DNA of 64,000 nt, taken from the NCBI RefSeq assembly GCF_900241005.1, contig NZ_OEST01000008.1, forward strand, positions 62,001 through 126,000, written 5' to 3'. Below the pieces are notes generated by a model. That model ran no database searches. It was not told the origin of the DNA and saw only the letters and a list, made by a program, of their open reading frames with translations. Origin of the DNA: Bacteroides cutis. Its GTDB lineage: Bacteria > Bacteroidota > Bacteroidia > Bacteroidales > Bacteroidaceae. Of this stretch, positions 19,753 through 27,776 are shown one piece after another (positions within the stretch are counted from its first letter, which is position 1; every line of letters begins with the position of its first letter). Both the position numbers and the translations under genes were made by a program.

Positions 19753-21048
19753 TTATTCATCCCTCAGTGCATCCGTAGGTGTTATACGACTAATACTACG
19801 TGCAGGAATATAGATACCGATCAATACTACTACAAGCAATATCAGCAGAATAATGAGTGACACGATAACGAAATGCGACGCAAAATCAGACACCCAGTAC
19901 GTTTTCACTTCTCTCATCCAATTCATCCCCTCATCCAATCCTTCTTTTATGGCATATTGCAGATAAAGTAGAAAACTGATAAATGAAGCGAATACAGTCA
20001 GTACCACTCCCTCACCCATCAATAAGCGCATCACATAGCCGGGAGTAGCACCGAAAGAAAGCATCACTCCCACTTCTTCACACCGCGTCCGCGTCTGTAA
20101 CCAAAAGGTTCCGATAACTCCAAGACAAAGATTGACAAGAAAAAAGATTGCCATCGCCAAGTTACGCCGATAAATGGGAGTGGAAGATCCCGCCTCTGTT
20201 TCCCTGATAATGTCGTCGTATGATTGTATACTACGGGCAAAAAGATTACCCGCACGCAGTTCCTTCACCATCCATGGACGAAAATCGTGAAGAAAGCGTT
20301 CCATACTGACACCTTCGCGCAAACGCACCAGAATACGAGCATATTCGGGAATATCTTCTATATCCACAACAAGTAATGGACTAAAATAGACTGGCGACGG
20401 TCGCCAGTCACTATAAGCTTTAAAAGTTCCTACAGTACCGATGACAGGCAGATAAGTAGTATCTTGGTTATGATACCGTACACAACGTTTACCCTCTACA
20501 TTCACTGTACCAAAAATATTTTGTGCCGTATTCTCACTGAGTACAATGTCATTCTGTGTATAATCATAATCGGAAAGTTGTTCAAGACTCCTCCCCTTAC
20601 CGGGACAGAAACCATAAGTCTCGAAAAAATTTGTATGAGGCAGAAAATTCATAAACATAACAGGATGTTTCAAGGTATCCCCCTCGGCAATGAGTTCGTT
20701 ATTACCGTTACCCTCTGAATTAGGATAACAGAAACCTAATACGGGAGTGGTAAGTTCCACACCTTCAAAATCGCACACCCGCCGCACCATATTCAAATAG
20801 CCGTTCATCATCATAACAGAATCCTGAACCTGTTCATCATAGCCAGGTGCTTGCGGTTGCAAAGCACCCAAAGAAATAAGGCAGAGACGATCGGCATCAT
20901 ATCCCATAGGAATATGACGGTCATGCGTCAATACAATCACCGGATCCAAAATAACCCAACTAATAACGCCCACTATTATCAGTTCGGCAAGTAACCAACC
21001 ATTACGACGACGACGCGCCCAAAGATTTTTCAATATCAGTTTCAACAT
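19753..21048 (-). CDS. MacB/FtsX-type ABC permease (pair 1, second member)
   Basis: Permease of 431 residues with an N-terminal helix (about 17-36), a periplasmic domain with Trp- and Tyr-rich segments, and a C-terminal FtsX domain. TFWLQTRTRCEEVGVMLSFGA is the coupling region and the end is IYIPARSISRITPTDALRDE. It is more divergent from the pair 2 and pair 3 proteins than those are from each other. It is 8 bases after the preceding permease. Confidence 0.9.
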   Translation of the reverse strand: MLKLILKNLWARRRRNGWLLAELIIVGVISWVILDPVIVLTHDRHIPMGYDADRLCLISLGALQPQAPGYDEQVQDSVMMMNGYLNMVRRVCDFEGVELTTPVLGFCYPNSEGNGNNELIAEGDTLKHPVMFMNFLPHTNFFETYGFCPGKGRSLEQLSDYDYTQNDIVLSENTAQNIFGTVNVEGKRCVRYHNQDTTYLPVIGTVGTFKAYSDWRPSPVYFSPLLVVDIEDIPEYARILVRLREGVSMERFLHDFRPWMVKELRAGNLFARSIQSYDDIIRETEAGSSTPIYRRNLAMAIFFLVNLCLGVIGTFWLQTRTRCEEVGVMLSFGATPGYVMRLLMGEGVVLTVFASFISFLLYLQYAIKEGLDEGMNWMREVKTYWVSDFASHFVIVSLIILLILLVVVLIGIYIPARSISRITPTDALRDE

Positions 21049-21056
21049 AATACAAA

Positions 21057-22376
21057 TTATTGCTTTTCGCTCAACGAATGTACAATCGGTTTACGTAATG
21101 AATACCAAGCAGGTATTAATGCAGACAACATATTCAGCAAAATGCACAGCACCAAGGTTAGCACGAATACCAGTGGAGCAAACAACATCTCACCGGATAC
21201 ATGTACATTTATACCTTCGGGTACCATATCGGGCCACTTGTCGAGCATTGTGAATACCCAATCACGTCCTATATAGAGCAATAACCAAGCCAACAACAAT
21301 CCCAATATTCCCCCCAAAAGCGTCAATAACAGATTTTCCCACATCACTTGCGAAAGCAATGAACCACGTCCTGCTCCAAAGGATTTACGAACTCCCATTT
21401 CTGCCAGTCGCCCTTCCATACGACTGGAAATCATGCCGTTCAAGTTCAGTGCAGGCACTAACAACAGTACCAACAGGACAAGCAAAAAATAACGTATGGT
21501 GGCTCCTGCATCAAACTCTTCACCGGCAGAAGACTGGAAAACACTGACCAAATGCGAAGTGGGTTGGTTCCAAAATTCTACCGACCACTCATCTTTATAC
21601 ATCAAATTCGTTTTGCGGACAATCTCGGTTATTTCCTTTCTCAAATCATCGGCTTGCGCATCATCTTTCACCATAAAAGTGACAGAGAAAGCTCCTAAAT
21701 AATCCATATCGTATTTGGGTTCCCGATAGCCGGGAAATACACTGTAAGGAACATACAATTGTGAGTAAGATTGAGAAGTCAGATAACTTGCCTCCTCCAC
21801 CACACCACAAACCCGATAGTTCACATAATTCAGACTCAACCTACGTCCCACTACTCCTTCCACAGTACCAAAAATCCGACGAGAGAGTCCATCGGTAATG
21901 ACAGCAGTATGTATCCCGCTTGTCAGATCGGCTACAGTAAAAGGCTTTCCTTCAAGGAAATGAAACTGATAGATATGAAAGAAAGCGGGATCAGTCAATC
22001 TTACATCTACTTGAAAGTCCCCACTATGATCATCGGGCTGGATGTAGCTATTTTTTCTCATATCACATTGTAACTGTGCAGATACATAAAGGACATTCTT
22101 AAGAGAATAAAACCAGTCTTGCAATGCTTTGTAGGACACAGCCCACTGAACGACATTTTTATTCCCTGCCACATTCTTCTCAAAACGGGCAGTAGTAAGA
22201 TAAAGTGTCTTCATCCGGTTCGTCTCAGGATAGACAGGGGCTATCTTGACATAGTATACCACCGCCATAATCACAGTCATGGCAATAGCAAGCCCCGTAC
22301 CCGCAATGTAGAGACTACTAAAAAGTTTATTCTGCTTCAACAGCATCCAAGCCTGTTTCAAGTAGACTTTTATCAT
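21057..22376 (-). CDS. MacB/FtsX-type ABC permease (pair 1, first member)
   Basis: Permease of 439 residues with an N-terminal helix (about 18-44), a periplasmic MacB-like domain and a C-terminal FtsX domain containing NLNGMISSRMEGRLAEMGV and the ending LIPAWYSLRKPIVHSLSEKQ. Its start overlaps the stop of the adaptor gene by 4 bases (ATGA), which points to translational coupling. Confidence 0.9.
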   Translation of the reverse strand: MIKVYLKQAWMLLKQNKLFSSLYIAGTGLAIAMTVIMAVVYYVKIAPVYPETNRMKTLYLTTARFEKNVAGNKNVVQWAVSYKALQDWFYSLKNVLYVSAQLQCDMRKNSYIQPDDHSGDFQVDVRLTDPAFFHIYQFHFLEGKPFTVADLTSGIHTAVITDGLSRRIFGTVEGVVGRRLSLNYVNYRVCGVVEEASYLTSQSYSQLYVPYSVFPGYREPKYDMDYLGAFSVTFMVKDDAQADDLRKEITEIVRKTNLMYKDEWSVEFWNQPTSHLVSVFQSSAGEEFDAGATIRYFLLVLLVLLLVPALNLNGMISSRMEGRLAEMGVRKSFGAGRGSLLSQVMWENLLLTLLGGILGLLLAWLLLYIGRDWVFTMLDKWPDMVPEGINVHVSGEMLFAPLVFVLTLVLCILLNMLSALIPAWYSLRKPIVHSLSEKQ

Positions 22377-23620
22377 TTCAACTTCAGTTTATTCTTGTTC
22401 TTATAACTACTCATATCACTTACTACCACTTCATCACCAGGTTGTAAACCGCTAATTACTTCCACAAACTCAAAATTGCTGTCACCCAACTGGACTTTAC
22501 GTTTCACGATTTCTTTATCAGAGTCACGAACAAAAAGTTCATACTCTCCACGCCCCACATAATAAGAAGCATTGGTAATCCGCATTACATCTTCTTTCAC
22601 GGCATTCATCACATACACATCCGTTTTCAAACCAGAACGGAGACGGCGGTTATTATCCTCATTCAGTTGTACGGTAAAAGAGATTACACCATTCTTGGAA
22701 AGCGGTGTCACGCTGCTTACCGAGCCTTCCAGTTTCTCGCTACCAATCTTCACGATAGCCTTGCCACCGGCAGCTACGCGATCACCGTAAGTATCGGCAA
22801 TTTCGCCTTCTACCTTGAAATGACTCAGGTCGGAGATAACGGCAATCTGAGAACCTTCGGGAACTTGTGCACCGATTTGATTATTAATATAAGTAAGGAT
22901 AGCTTTCCGGGGAGAACGAACCTGCGCATCGTCTAATGTCCGTTTTGTTTCTGCCAAACTTTTTCTAAAGATACTGAATTCCAACTCTTGTACCTGATAC
23001 TCCGCTTCCAACACTTCTTTCTCATTGGCATATTGTTGTTTCAACTGTTCGTACTCCAATTCAGCTACATTATAACTGAGTTCTGCCTGGCGAACCTTAT
23101 CGGTTGTTCCGGACCCGAGACTATCCAAATATTGTTCATTACGTAGCTCTACCTTTTTCCTGTTCAGTTGCATGGCAGATACTTTAATTTTCATTTGGAG
23201 GTCATTCAGTTTGGTCATATTGTCAAGCTTAAGCTGCTTCAATTTATAACTACGCATCTGTTCTTCATCCAACATTTTCTTATAATCGGTTTCGGCACTC
23301 TGCAAATCCAGTTTCAAGATAGGAGTTCCGATATCTACACTGTCTCCACCTTTCTTATAAACCTCCAAAATACGAGTATTAATCGGTGAGTTCATAATTT
23401 CCTCGAACGCAGGAACCACTTTCCCAGAAGCACTGACACTGACTTCAATCGTACCTTTATCTACTTTTGAGAAAACAAGATCTTTTTCTTTCACTCCTGT
23501 ACGCATCAATGAAATGAGCACACTGATCACTACTACACCAGCTATACTCATACCACCATAACGAATGATTTTCTTATTGCGTTCTTTATTACGCACTTCT
23601 TTTGGAATTTCTCTATCCAT
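22373..23620 (-). CDS. HlyD/RND-type periplasmic adaptor (membrane fusion protein)
   Basis: Adaptor of 415 residues that should link the inner-membrane permeases to an outer-membrane channel. There is one N-terminal transmembrane helix (about 22-42), then a lipoyl-like half, a long coiled-coil hairpin (about 110-215, rich in Glu, Lys, Leu and Gln), a second lipoyl half, a beta-barrel domain and a C-terminal MP domain (LQPGDEVVVSDMSSYKNK). It is the first gene of the ABC operon. No TolC-like gene is in the window, so the outer-membrane channel must be encoded elsewhere. Confidence 0.93.
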   Translation of the reverse strand: MDREIPKEVRNKERNKKIIRYGGMSIAGVVVISVLISLMRTGVKEKDLVFSKVDKGTIEVSVSASGKVVPAFEEIMNSPINTRILEVYKKGGDSVDIGTPILKLDLQSAETDYKKMLDEEQMRSYKLKQLKLDNMTKLNDLQMKIKVSAMQLNRKKVELRNEQYLDSLGSGTTDKVRQAELSYNVAELEYEQLKQQYANEKEVLEAEYQVQELEFSIFRKSLAETKRTLDDAQVRSPRKAILTYINNQIGAQVPEGSQIAVISDLSHFKVEGEIADTYGDRVAAGGKAIVKIGSEKLEGSVSSVTPLSKNGVISFTVQLNEDNNRRLRSGLKTDVYVMNAVKEDVMRITNASYYVGRGEYELFVRDSDKEIVKRKVQLGDSNFEFVEVISGLQPGDEVVVSDMSSYKNKNKLKLK

Positions 23621-23699
23621 ACGATTATTTACAATTTAATTATATACAATGTACGATTATAGTTATTTGTCTTCAAAAAAATAGTTTCTTCTATATTAA

Positions 23700-23716
23700 T
23701 ACTAAATCCGTGCCAA
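23700..23716 (-). promoter_or_regulatory. putative sigma-54 promoter of the ABC export operon
   Basis: The minus strand reads TTGGCACGGATTTAGTA against the consensus YTGGCACGrNNNTTGCW. The -24 half is exact; the -12 half has two mismatches (GT instead of GC). The spacing is right and it lies 80 bases before the adaptor start. No TAnnTTTG box is seen in this interval. Confidence 0.5.
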
Positions 23717-23756
23717 AAGTGTAAGTATCTGAAAAATAAAGAATAGGCCAAAAAGA

Positions 23757-23780
23757 AGGGTGTCCGATATCGGACACCCT
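23757..23780 (-). terminator. perfect 24-bp palindrome: LysM-gene terminator and possible enhancer site
   Basis: AGGGTGTCCGAT is followed directly by its reverse complement. On the minus strand a T-rich run follows, which suits a terminator for the upstream LysM gene. It is also centred about 55 bases upstream of the putative -24 element with a TGTCC...GGACA core, a usual place for a sigma-54 activator site. Confidence 0.65.
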
Positions 23781-23835
23781 GTACATTTTCGGATATTTTC
23801 TGATAATTACATTATTTTCCTATAGAAATGGGCAT

Positions 23836-24756
23836 TCATCGCAACCTCAACCTATCACCCACCTCAGGTACATATTCTGAATCCTTACGATTCATCTTAT
23901 ACAGATTTTTCAAACGAATACCGTATTTCTGTGAAATAGTATGCATAGAGTCGCCATCCTTTACAACGTAAACCGTATATGGCTTGGCAGCTTTCTTACG
24001 TTTACCTTTCAGATAAATGACATCACCCGCTTCTAACGTATAATCTTTTTGCAAATCATTATATTTCACTAACTTACGCCAACTAATATCAAATTCTTTA
24101 CCCAAAAGCTGAAAAGTATCTCCATCGCGGGCAACAATATAAGCTATATCGTTGGCTATATAAACCTGGTGCGGATGAGCAAGCCAAGGTTTCTTTTTCA
24201 GTTCCTTTTCCCAATTACGCGCCTCGCGTTTACTTCCACCTTTACTGTCATATTTATATAACTCATAATCTTCAATAATCGTAATCAAACGATTTGCATA
24301 CGAAGGATCTGTAGCATATCCCGCCTTCTTCAACCCGCGTGCCCAACCTTTATAGTCTGTAATCTTCAAATCAAACAAAAAAGCATATCGTGCACCGCGT
24401 TTCAGGAATATGGAATGATCTTCGTATGACTCCTTCGGATGACGATAGGCACGAAAACATTCCTGACGCCGGTCATCATCATGGCGTACTGTTCGACCTT
24501 TCCAATTACCGCCACACTTAATGCCAAAATGATTATTACTCTTCCGGGCAAGTTCACTATAACCGGCACCACTCTCCAGTAACCCTTGAGCCAAAGTAAT
24601 ACTAGCAGGTATCTTATGTTGTTGCATCTGTTCCACAGCGAGAGGAGCGTATATCTTGATGTATTCATTGTAACGTGCGTTTCTGCGTTGTGCCTGTGCA
24701 GCCACAGAAACAAAAAGAAGTGCAAAAATAGCAGCCAGTCTGAAAATATGTTTCAT
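23836..24756 (-). CDS. glucosaminidase-domain peptidoglycan hydrolase with two LysM repeats
   Basis: Secreted cell-wall hydrolase of 306 residues. Signal peptide about 1-22; N-acetylglucosaminidase domain (PF01832-like) about 35-175, with the family pattern ITLAQGLLESGAGYSELARKSNNHFGIKC including the likely catalytic Glu; two LysM peptidoglycan-binding modules at about 205-252 and 258-306. Likely trims peptidoglycan during growth or division. It is a single-gene unit, divergent from cdd, and ends at the palindrome at 23757. Confidence 0.93.
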   Translation of the reverse strand: MKHIFRLAAIFALLFVSVAAQAQRRNARYNEYIKIYAPLAVEQMQQHKIPASITLAQGLLESGAGYSELARKSNNHFGIKCGGNWKGRTVRHDDDRRQECFRAYRHPKESYEDHSIFLKRGARYAFLFDLKITDYKGWARGLKKAGYATDPSYANRLITIIEDYELYKYDSKGGSKREARNWEKELKKKPWLAHPHQVYIANDIAYIVARDGDTFQLLGKEFDISWRKLVKYNDLQKDYTLEAGDVIYLKGKRKKAAKPYTVYVVKDGDSMHTISQKYGIRLKNLYKMNRKDSEYVPEVGDRLRLR

Positions 24757-24796
24757 GCTTCGATTATTGAGTTCGGCACAAAAGTCCGCAAAAGAA

Positions 24797-24826
24797 TTGA
24801 AAAATCCAATCTCTTTCCTATCTTTG
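24797..24826 (+). promoter_or_regulatory. promoter of cdd
   Basis: TTG at 24797-24799, 19 bases of spacing, then TATCTTTG at 24819-24826. This is a good match to the Bacteroides -33/-7 promoter and lies 31 bases before the cdd start. Confidence 0.6.
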
Positions 24827-24857
24827 TAACATTAATTACAATATAATCTCCTACGCC

Positions 24858-25340
24858 ATGCAAGACTTGAATATTCGCATTGACCTAAAAATATACGAGT
24901 TGAACGAATTAAGTTCTTCCGACCGCGAACTGGTAGATATTGCCTGTGAAGCAACTCAGCGAAGCTATGCTCCCTATTCCCATTTCTCGGTAGGTGCGGC
25001 GGCACGTTTGTCAAATGGAATAATTGTCAGTGGTACCAATCAGGAAAATGCCGCATACCCCTCCGGACTTTGTGCCGAACGAACTACTCTATTTTATGCC
25101 AATTCGCAGTATCCCGATCAGGCAGTGACGGTACTTGCCATAGCTGCACGTAACGAACGGGGAGAGTTTCTGGAAAATCCCATTCCTCCCTGTGGTGCAT
25201 GTAGGCAAGTAATGCTCGAAACCGAAAAACGCTTTAAGCAACCCATGCGTATATTACTTTTTGGTAAAAAGGGTATCTATGAACTGAAAAATGTAGGAGC
25301 ATTGTTGCCACTTTCATTTGATGCTTCTGCCATGGAATAA
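24858..25340 (+). CDS. cdd: cytidine deaminase
   Basis: Converts cytidine and deoxycytidine to uridine and deoxyuridine in pyrimidine salvage. The zinc site is complete: C72-A-E74 (catalytic Glu) and P111-C112-x2-C115. The substrate-binding NQENAAYPSG segment is present. At 160 residues it is the compact homotetrameric type with a slightly long N-terminus. It has its own promoter and is followed by a 364-base gap. Confidence 0.96.
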   Translation: MQDLNIRIDLKIYELNELSSSDRELVDIACEATQRSYAPYSHFSVGAAARLSNGIIVSGTNQENAAYPSGLCAERTTLFYANSQYPDQAVTVLAIAARNERGEFLENPIPPCGACRQVMLETEKRFKQPMRILLFGKKGIYELKNVGALLPLSFDASAME

Positions 25341-25657
25341 AAAATTATTTCAATCTTTGCGCCCGCTAACTAAAAAAAATCGATGAGAATATCTAAGTAA
25401 AGACGGCACATTTCGGTAAACATCATTTATACATGCTTTTTCATATAGAACGCCGGGAATCCCCAAATATCGATGTTTAGCCATTACTGTGTGTATCCTC
25501 ACAGTTACGATACGAAACTGTACCGGCATGATACTCATCATTTCTCATGACCGGGATTTTCAAAAAGAAATCGGCACAAACAGGGAAATTTTATTAGAAC
25601 CGTAAAATTGGTAAAAACATCTGTAATGTATATACAGGGATTTTTAATCAAACAGCG
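25341..25657. other. intergenic region between cdd and the redox operon
   Basis: No convincing coding sequence is seen; a 63-codon minus-strand reading frame here has no recognisable features. It holds a short inverted repeat (ACTGTG/CACAGT, 25486-25505) and, at its right end, the operator-like elements listed separately. Confidence 0.6.
25602..25618 (+). promoter_or_regulatory. operator-like element 1 of the redox regulon
   Basis: GTAAAATTGGTAAAAAC matches the element at 31329-31345 at 15 of 17 positions and sits 56 bases before the -7 box, against 55 at the other promoter. A second shared element, ATTTTTA (25640-25646), lies 18 bases before the -7 box. Binding by the AraC protein at 34481 is inferred. 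Confidence 0.6.
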
Positions 25658-25665
25658 TACATTTG
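25658..25665 (+). promoter_or_regulatory. -7 box of the redox operon
   Basis: TACATTTG matches TAnnTTTG and is followed by CAATGTAAAA, which is shared (CAATATAAAA) with the promoter at 31384. It lies 39 bases before the first start codon. Confidence 0.65.
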
Positions 25666-25704
25666 CAATGTAAAATCTGATAACGCACTAAAAGAACAAA
25701 AATT

Positions 25705-26244
25705 ATGACTAAGAAAGTATTAATCCTCTCTTCAAGTCCCCGCCGTGGTGGAAACTCCGACACTTTGTGTGATGAATTTATGCGCGGTGCTCAAGAAGCC
25801 GGTAACCAGGTAGAGAAAATATTCCTGAAAGACAAAAACATCAACTATTGTACAGGGTGTAGCGTTTGCAGTATGTATGGCAAACCATGTCCGCAAAAGG
25901 ATGATGCCAACGAAATAGTAGAGAAAATGATTGCCGCTGATGTCATCGTCATGGCAACTCCTGTTTATTTCTATACCATGAGTGCACAGATGAAGACTTT
26001 AATAGATCGTTGCTGCGCCCGTTATCTGGAAATAAAAGATAAAGAGTTTTATTTCATCGTAGCGGCAGCAGAAAACAGCATACCGCTGATGGAACGTACC
26101 GTTGATGGTTTCCGTGGTTTTCTCGACTGTCTGGAAGAGCCGAAAGAATGTGGTGTAATCTACGGTGTAGGTGCATGGCACGTAGGTGAAATCAATGACA
26201 AGCCTTCTATGAAAGAAGCTTTCGTGATGGGTAAGAACGTATAA
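25705..26244 (+). CDS. iron-sulfur flavoprotein / NADPH-dependent FMN reductase family
   Basis: Cytoplasmic flavoprotein of 179 residues with a flavodoxin-like fold. The FMN phosphate loop is SSSPRRGGNSDTL (about 9-21). The cysteine set C49-x2-C52-x2-C55-x6-C62 is the compact motif that holds a [4Fe-4S] cluster in Isf-type proteins. ATPVYFYTMSAQMKTLIDRC is the usual flavin-contact segment. It is the first gene of the operon and could hand electrons from NAD(P)H or ferredoxin to the membrane polyferredoxin encoded next (inference). Confidence 0.88.
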   Translation: MTKKVLILSSSPRRGGNSDTLCDEFMRGAQEAGNQVEKIFLKDKNINYCTGCSVCSMYGKPCPQKDDANEIVEKMIAADVIVMATPVYFYTMSAQMKTLIDRCCARYLEIKDKEFYFIVAAAENSIPLMERTVDGFRGFLDCLEEPKECGVIYGVGAWHVGEINDKPSMKEAFVMGKNV

Positions 26245-26263
26245 GTAAATATCCATAGAATTC

Positions 26264-27763
26264 ATGTTACGTACTATCAGAATAATTATTGCCACTGTAC
26301 TTTTTGCTCTTATCACGATGTTGTTCCTCGACTTCACAGGAACTCTGCATACGTGGTTCGGATGGCTGGCAAAAATACAATTTTTACCTGCCGCATTGGC
26401 GTTGAACATTGGTGTGATACTTTTTCTCATTACACTGACATTGGTATGTGGACGTATCTATTGCTCTGTAATCTGCCCGCTCGGTGTGTATCAGGATATA
26501 GTCTCTTGGATTTCCAGTAAACGAAAGAAAAACCGTTTCCGTTATTCATCGGCATTATCGTGGTTGCGCTACAGTATATTGGTAATATTCATACTGGCCA
26601 TCATCGGAGGTATCAACTCTTTTGTGGTATTGTTAGCACCCTACAGTGCATACGGACGTATCGTTTCCAATCTGTTCGCTCCAGTATACCAATGGATCAA
26701 CAATGGATTGGCATACCTGGCCGAACGCACTGATAGTTACGCTTTCTACGAAACGGATGTATGGATGAAAAGTCTTCCTACTCTTGTCATTGCGGCTGTA
26801 ACGTTGATCGTACTTATCCTGTTGGCTGCACGTGGAGGACGCACCTATTGTAACACTGTTTGTCCTATAGGTACTGTTCTCGGTTTTCTATCTAAATATT
26901 CGCTTCTCAAACCAGTTATAGATACCACGAAGTGCAACGGTTGCGGACTTTGCGCCCGCAACTGTAAAGCTTCGTGCATCAATGCCAAGACCCATGAAAT
27001 AGACTATAGTCGATGTGTGGCCTGTATGGATTGTATCAATAAATGCAGACAAGGTGCCATTACCTATACACATAGAAAGACAAACGTTTCTATCCAAACG
27101 TCAATGAAGGAAGAAGTTTCCTCCACATCTATCAACGAAACTCGCCGGGCTTTTTTATCTGCAACAGCCATATTTGCCACCGCTACGGCAATGAAGGCAC
27201 AAGAGAAAAAAGTGGACGGCGGACTGGCTGTCATCGAAGAAAAGAAAAAACCTGCACGTGCCGTAGCCATCACTCCTCCGGGATCATTGAGTGCCCGTAA
27301 CTTCACTTCACATTGTACCGCTTGCCAGCTTTGCGTGTCCATATGTCCCAATCAGGTATTACGCCCTTCTTCCGATTTGACGAAGTTGATGCAGCCTGAA
27401 ATATCATACGAACGTGGATATTGCCGTCCTGAATGTACCAAATGTTCGGAAGTATGTCCGGCGGGGGCTATATTACCGATTACCCAAGCCGATAAATCGG
27501 CCATCCAGATAGGTCATGCCGTATGGATAAAAGAAAACTGTATTTGCATGACCGATGATGTAGATTGTGGAAACTGTGCTCGTCATTGTCCTGTCGGCGC
27601 CATACAAATGGTATCTTCTGATCCGAAAAACGATGAAGCCCGTAAAATACCGGTTATCAATACCGAGCGATGCATAGGCTGTGGAGCGTGTGAGAACTTA
27701 TGTCCGTCACGCCCGTTCAGTGCTATTTATGTGGAAGGACATGGAAGACATAGGATGGTATAA
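26264..27763 (+). CDS. membrane polyferredoxin, NapH-like half fused to NapG-like half
   Basis: Membrane electron carrier of 499 residues. The first half has about five transmembrane helices (within 1-190) with two CxxxCP motifs, C67-x3-C71-P and C196-x3-C200-P, then two ferredoxin clusters (C224/227/230/234 and C251/254/257/261), as in NapH. A twin-arginine stretch R294-R295-AFLSATAIF follows, then four more Cys groups (351-361, 387-398, 426-442, 470-480), as in NapG. This gives about six [4Fe-4S] clusters. NapH and NapG are normally separate proteins that pass quinol electrons outward. It starts 19 bases after the flavoprotein gene and 13 bases before the aldo/keto reductase gene. Confidence 0.88.
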   Translation: MLRTIRIIIATVLFALITMLFLDFTGTLHTWFGWLAKIQFLPAALALNIGVILFLITLTLVCGRIYCSVICPLGVYQDIVSWISSKRKKNRFRYSSALSWLRYSILVIFILAIIGGINSFVVLLAPYSAYGRIVSNLFAPVYQWINNGLAYLAERTDSYAFYETDVWMKSLPTLVIAAVTLIVLILLAARGGRTYCNTVCPIGTVLGFLSKYSLLKPVIDTTKCNGCGLCARNCKASCINAKTHEIDYSRCVACMDCINKCRQGAITYTHRKTNVSIQTSMKEEVSSTSINETRRAFLSATAIFATATAMKAQEKKVDGGLAVIEEKKKPARAVAITPPGSLSARNFTSHCTACQLCVSICPNQVLRPSSDLTKLMQPEISYERGYCRPECTKCSEVCPAGAILPITQADKSAIQIGHAVWIKENCICMTDDVDCGNCARHCPVGAIQMVSSDPKNDEARKIPVINTERCIGCGACENLCPSRPFSAIYVEGHGRHRMV

Positions 27764-27776
27764 ATAATTATTATAT

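Noticed and set aside
25350..25541. 63-codon minus-strand frame in the cdd-flavoprotein gap
   Set aside because: No family resemblance, no signal peptide and no promoter; composition looks random.
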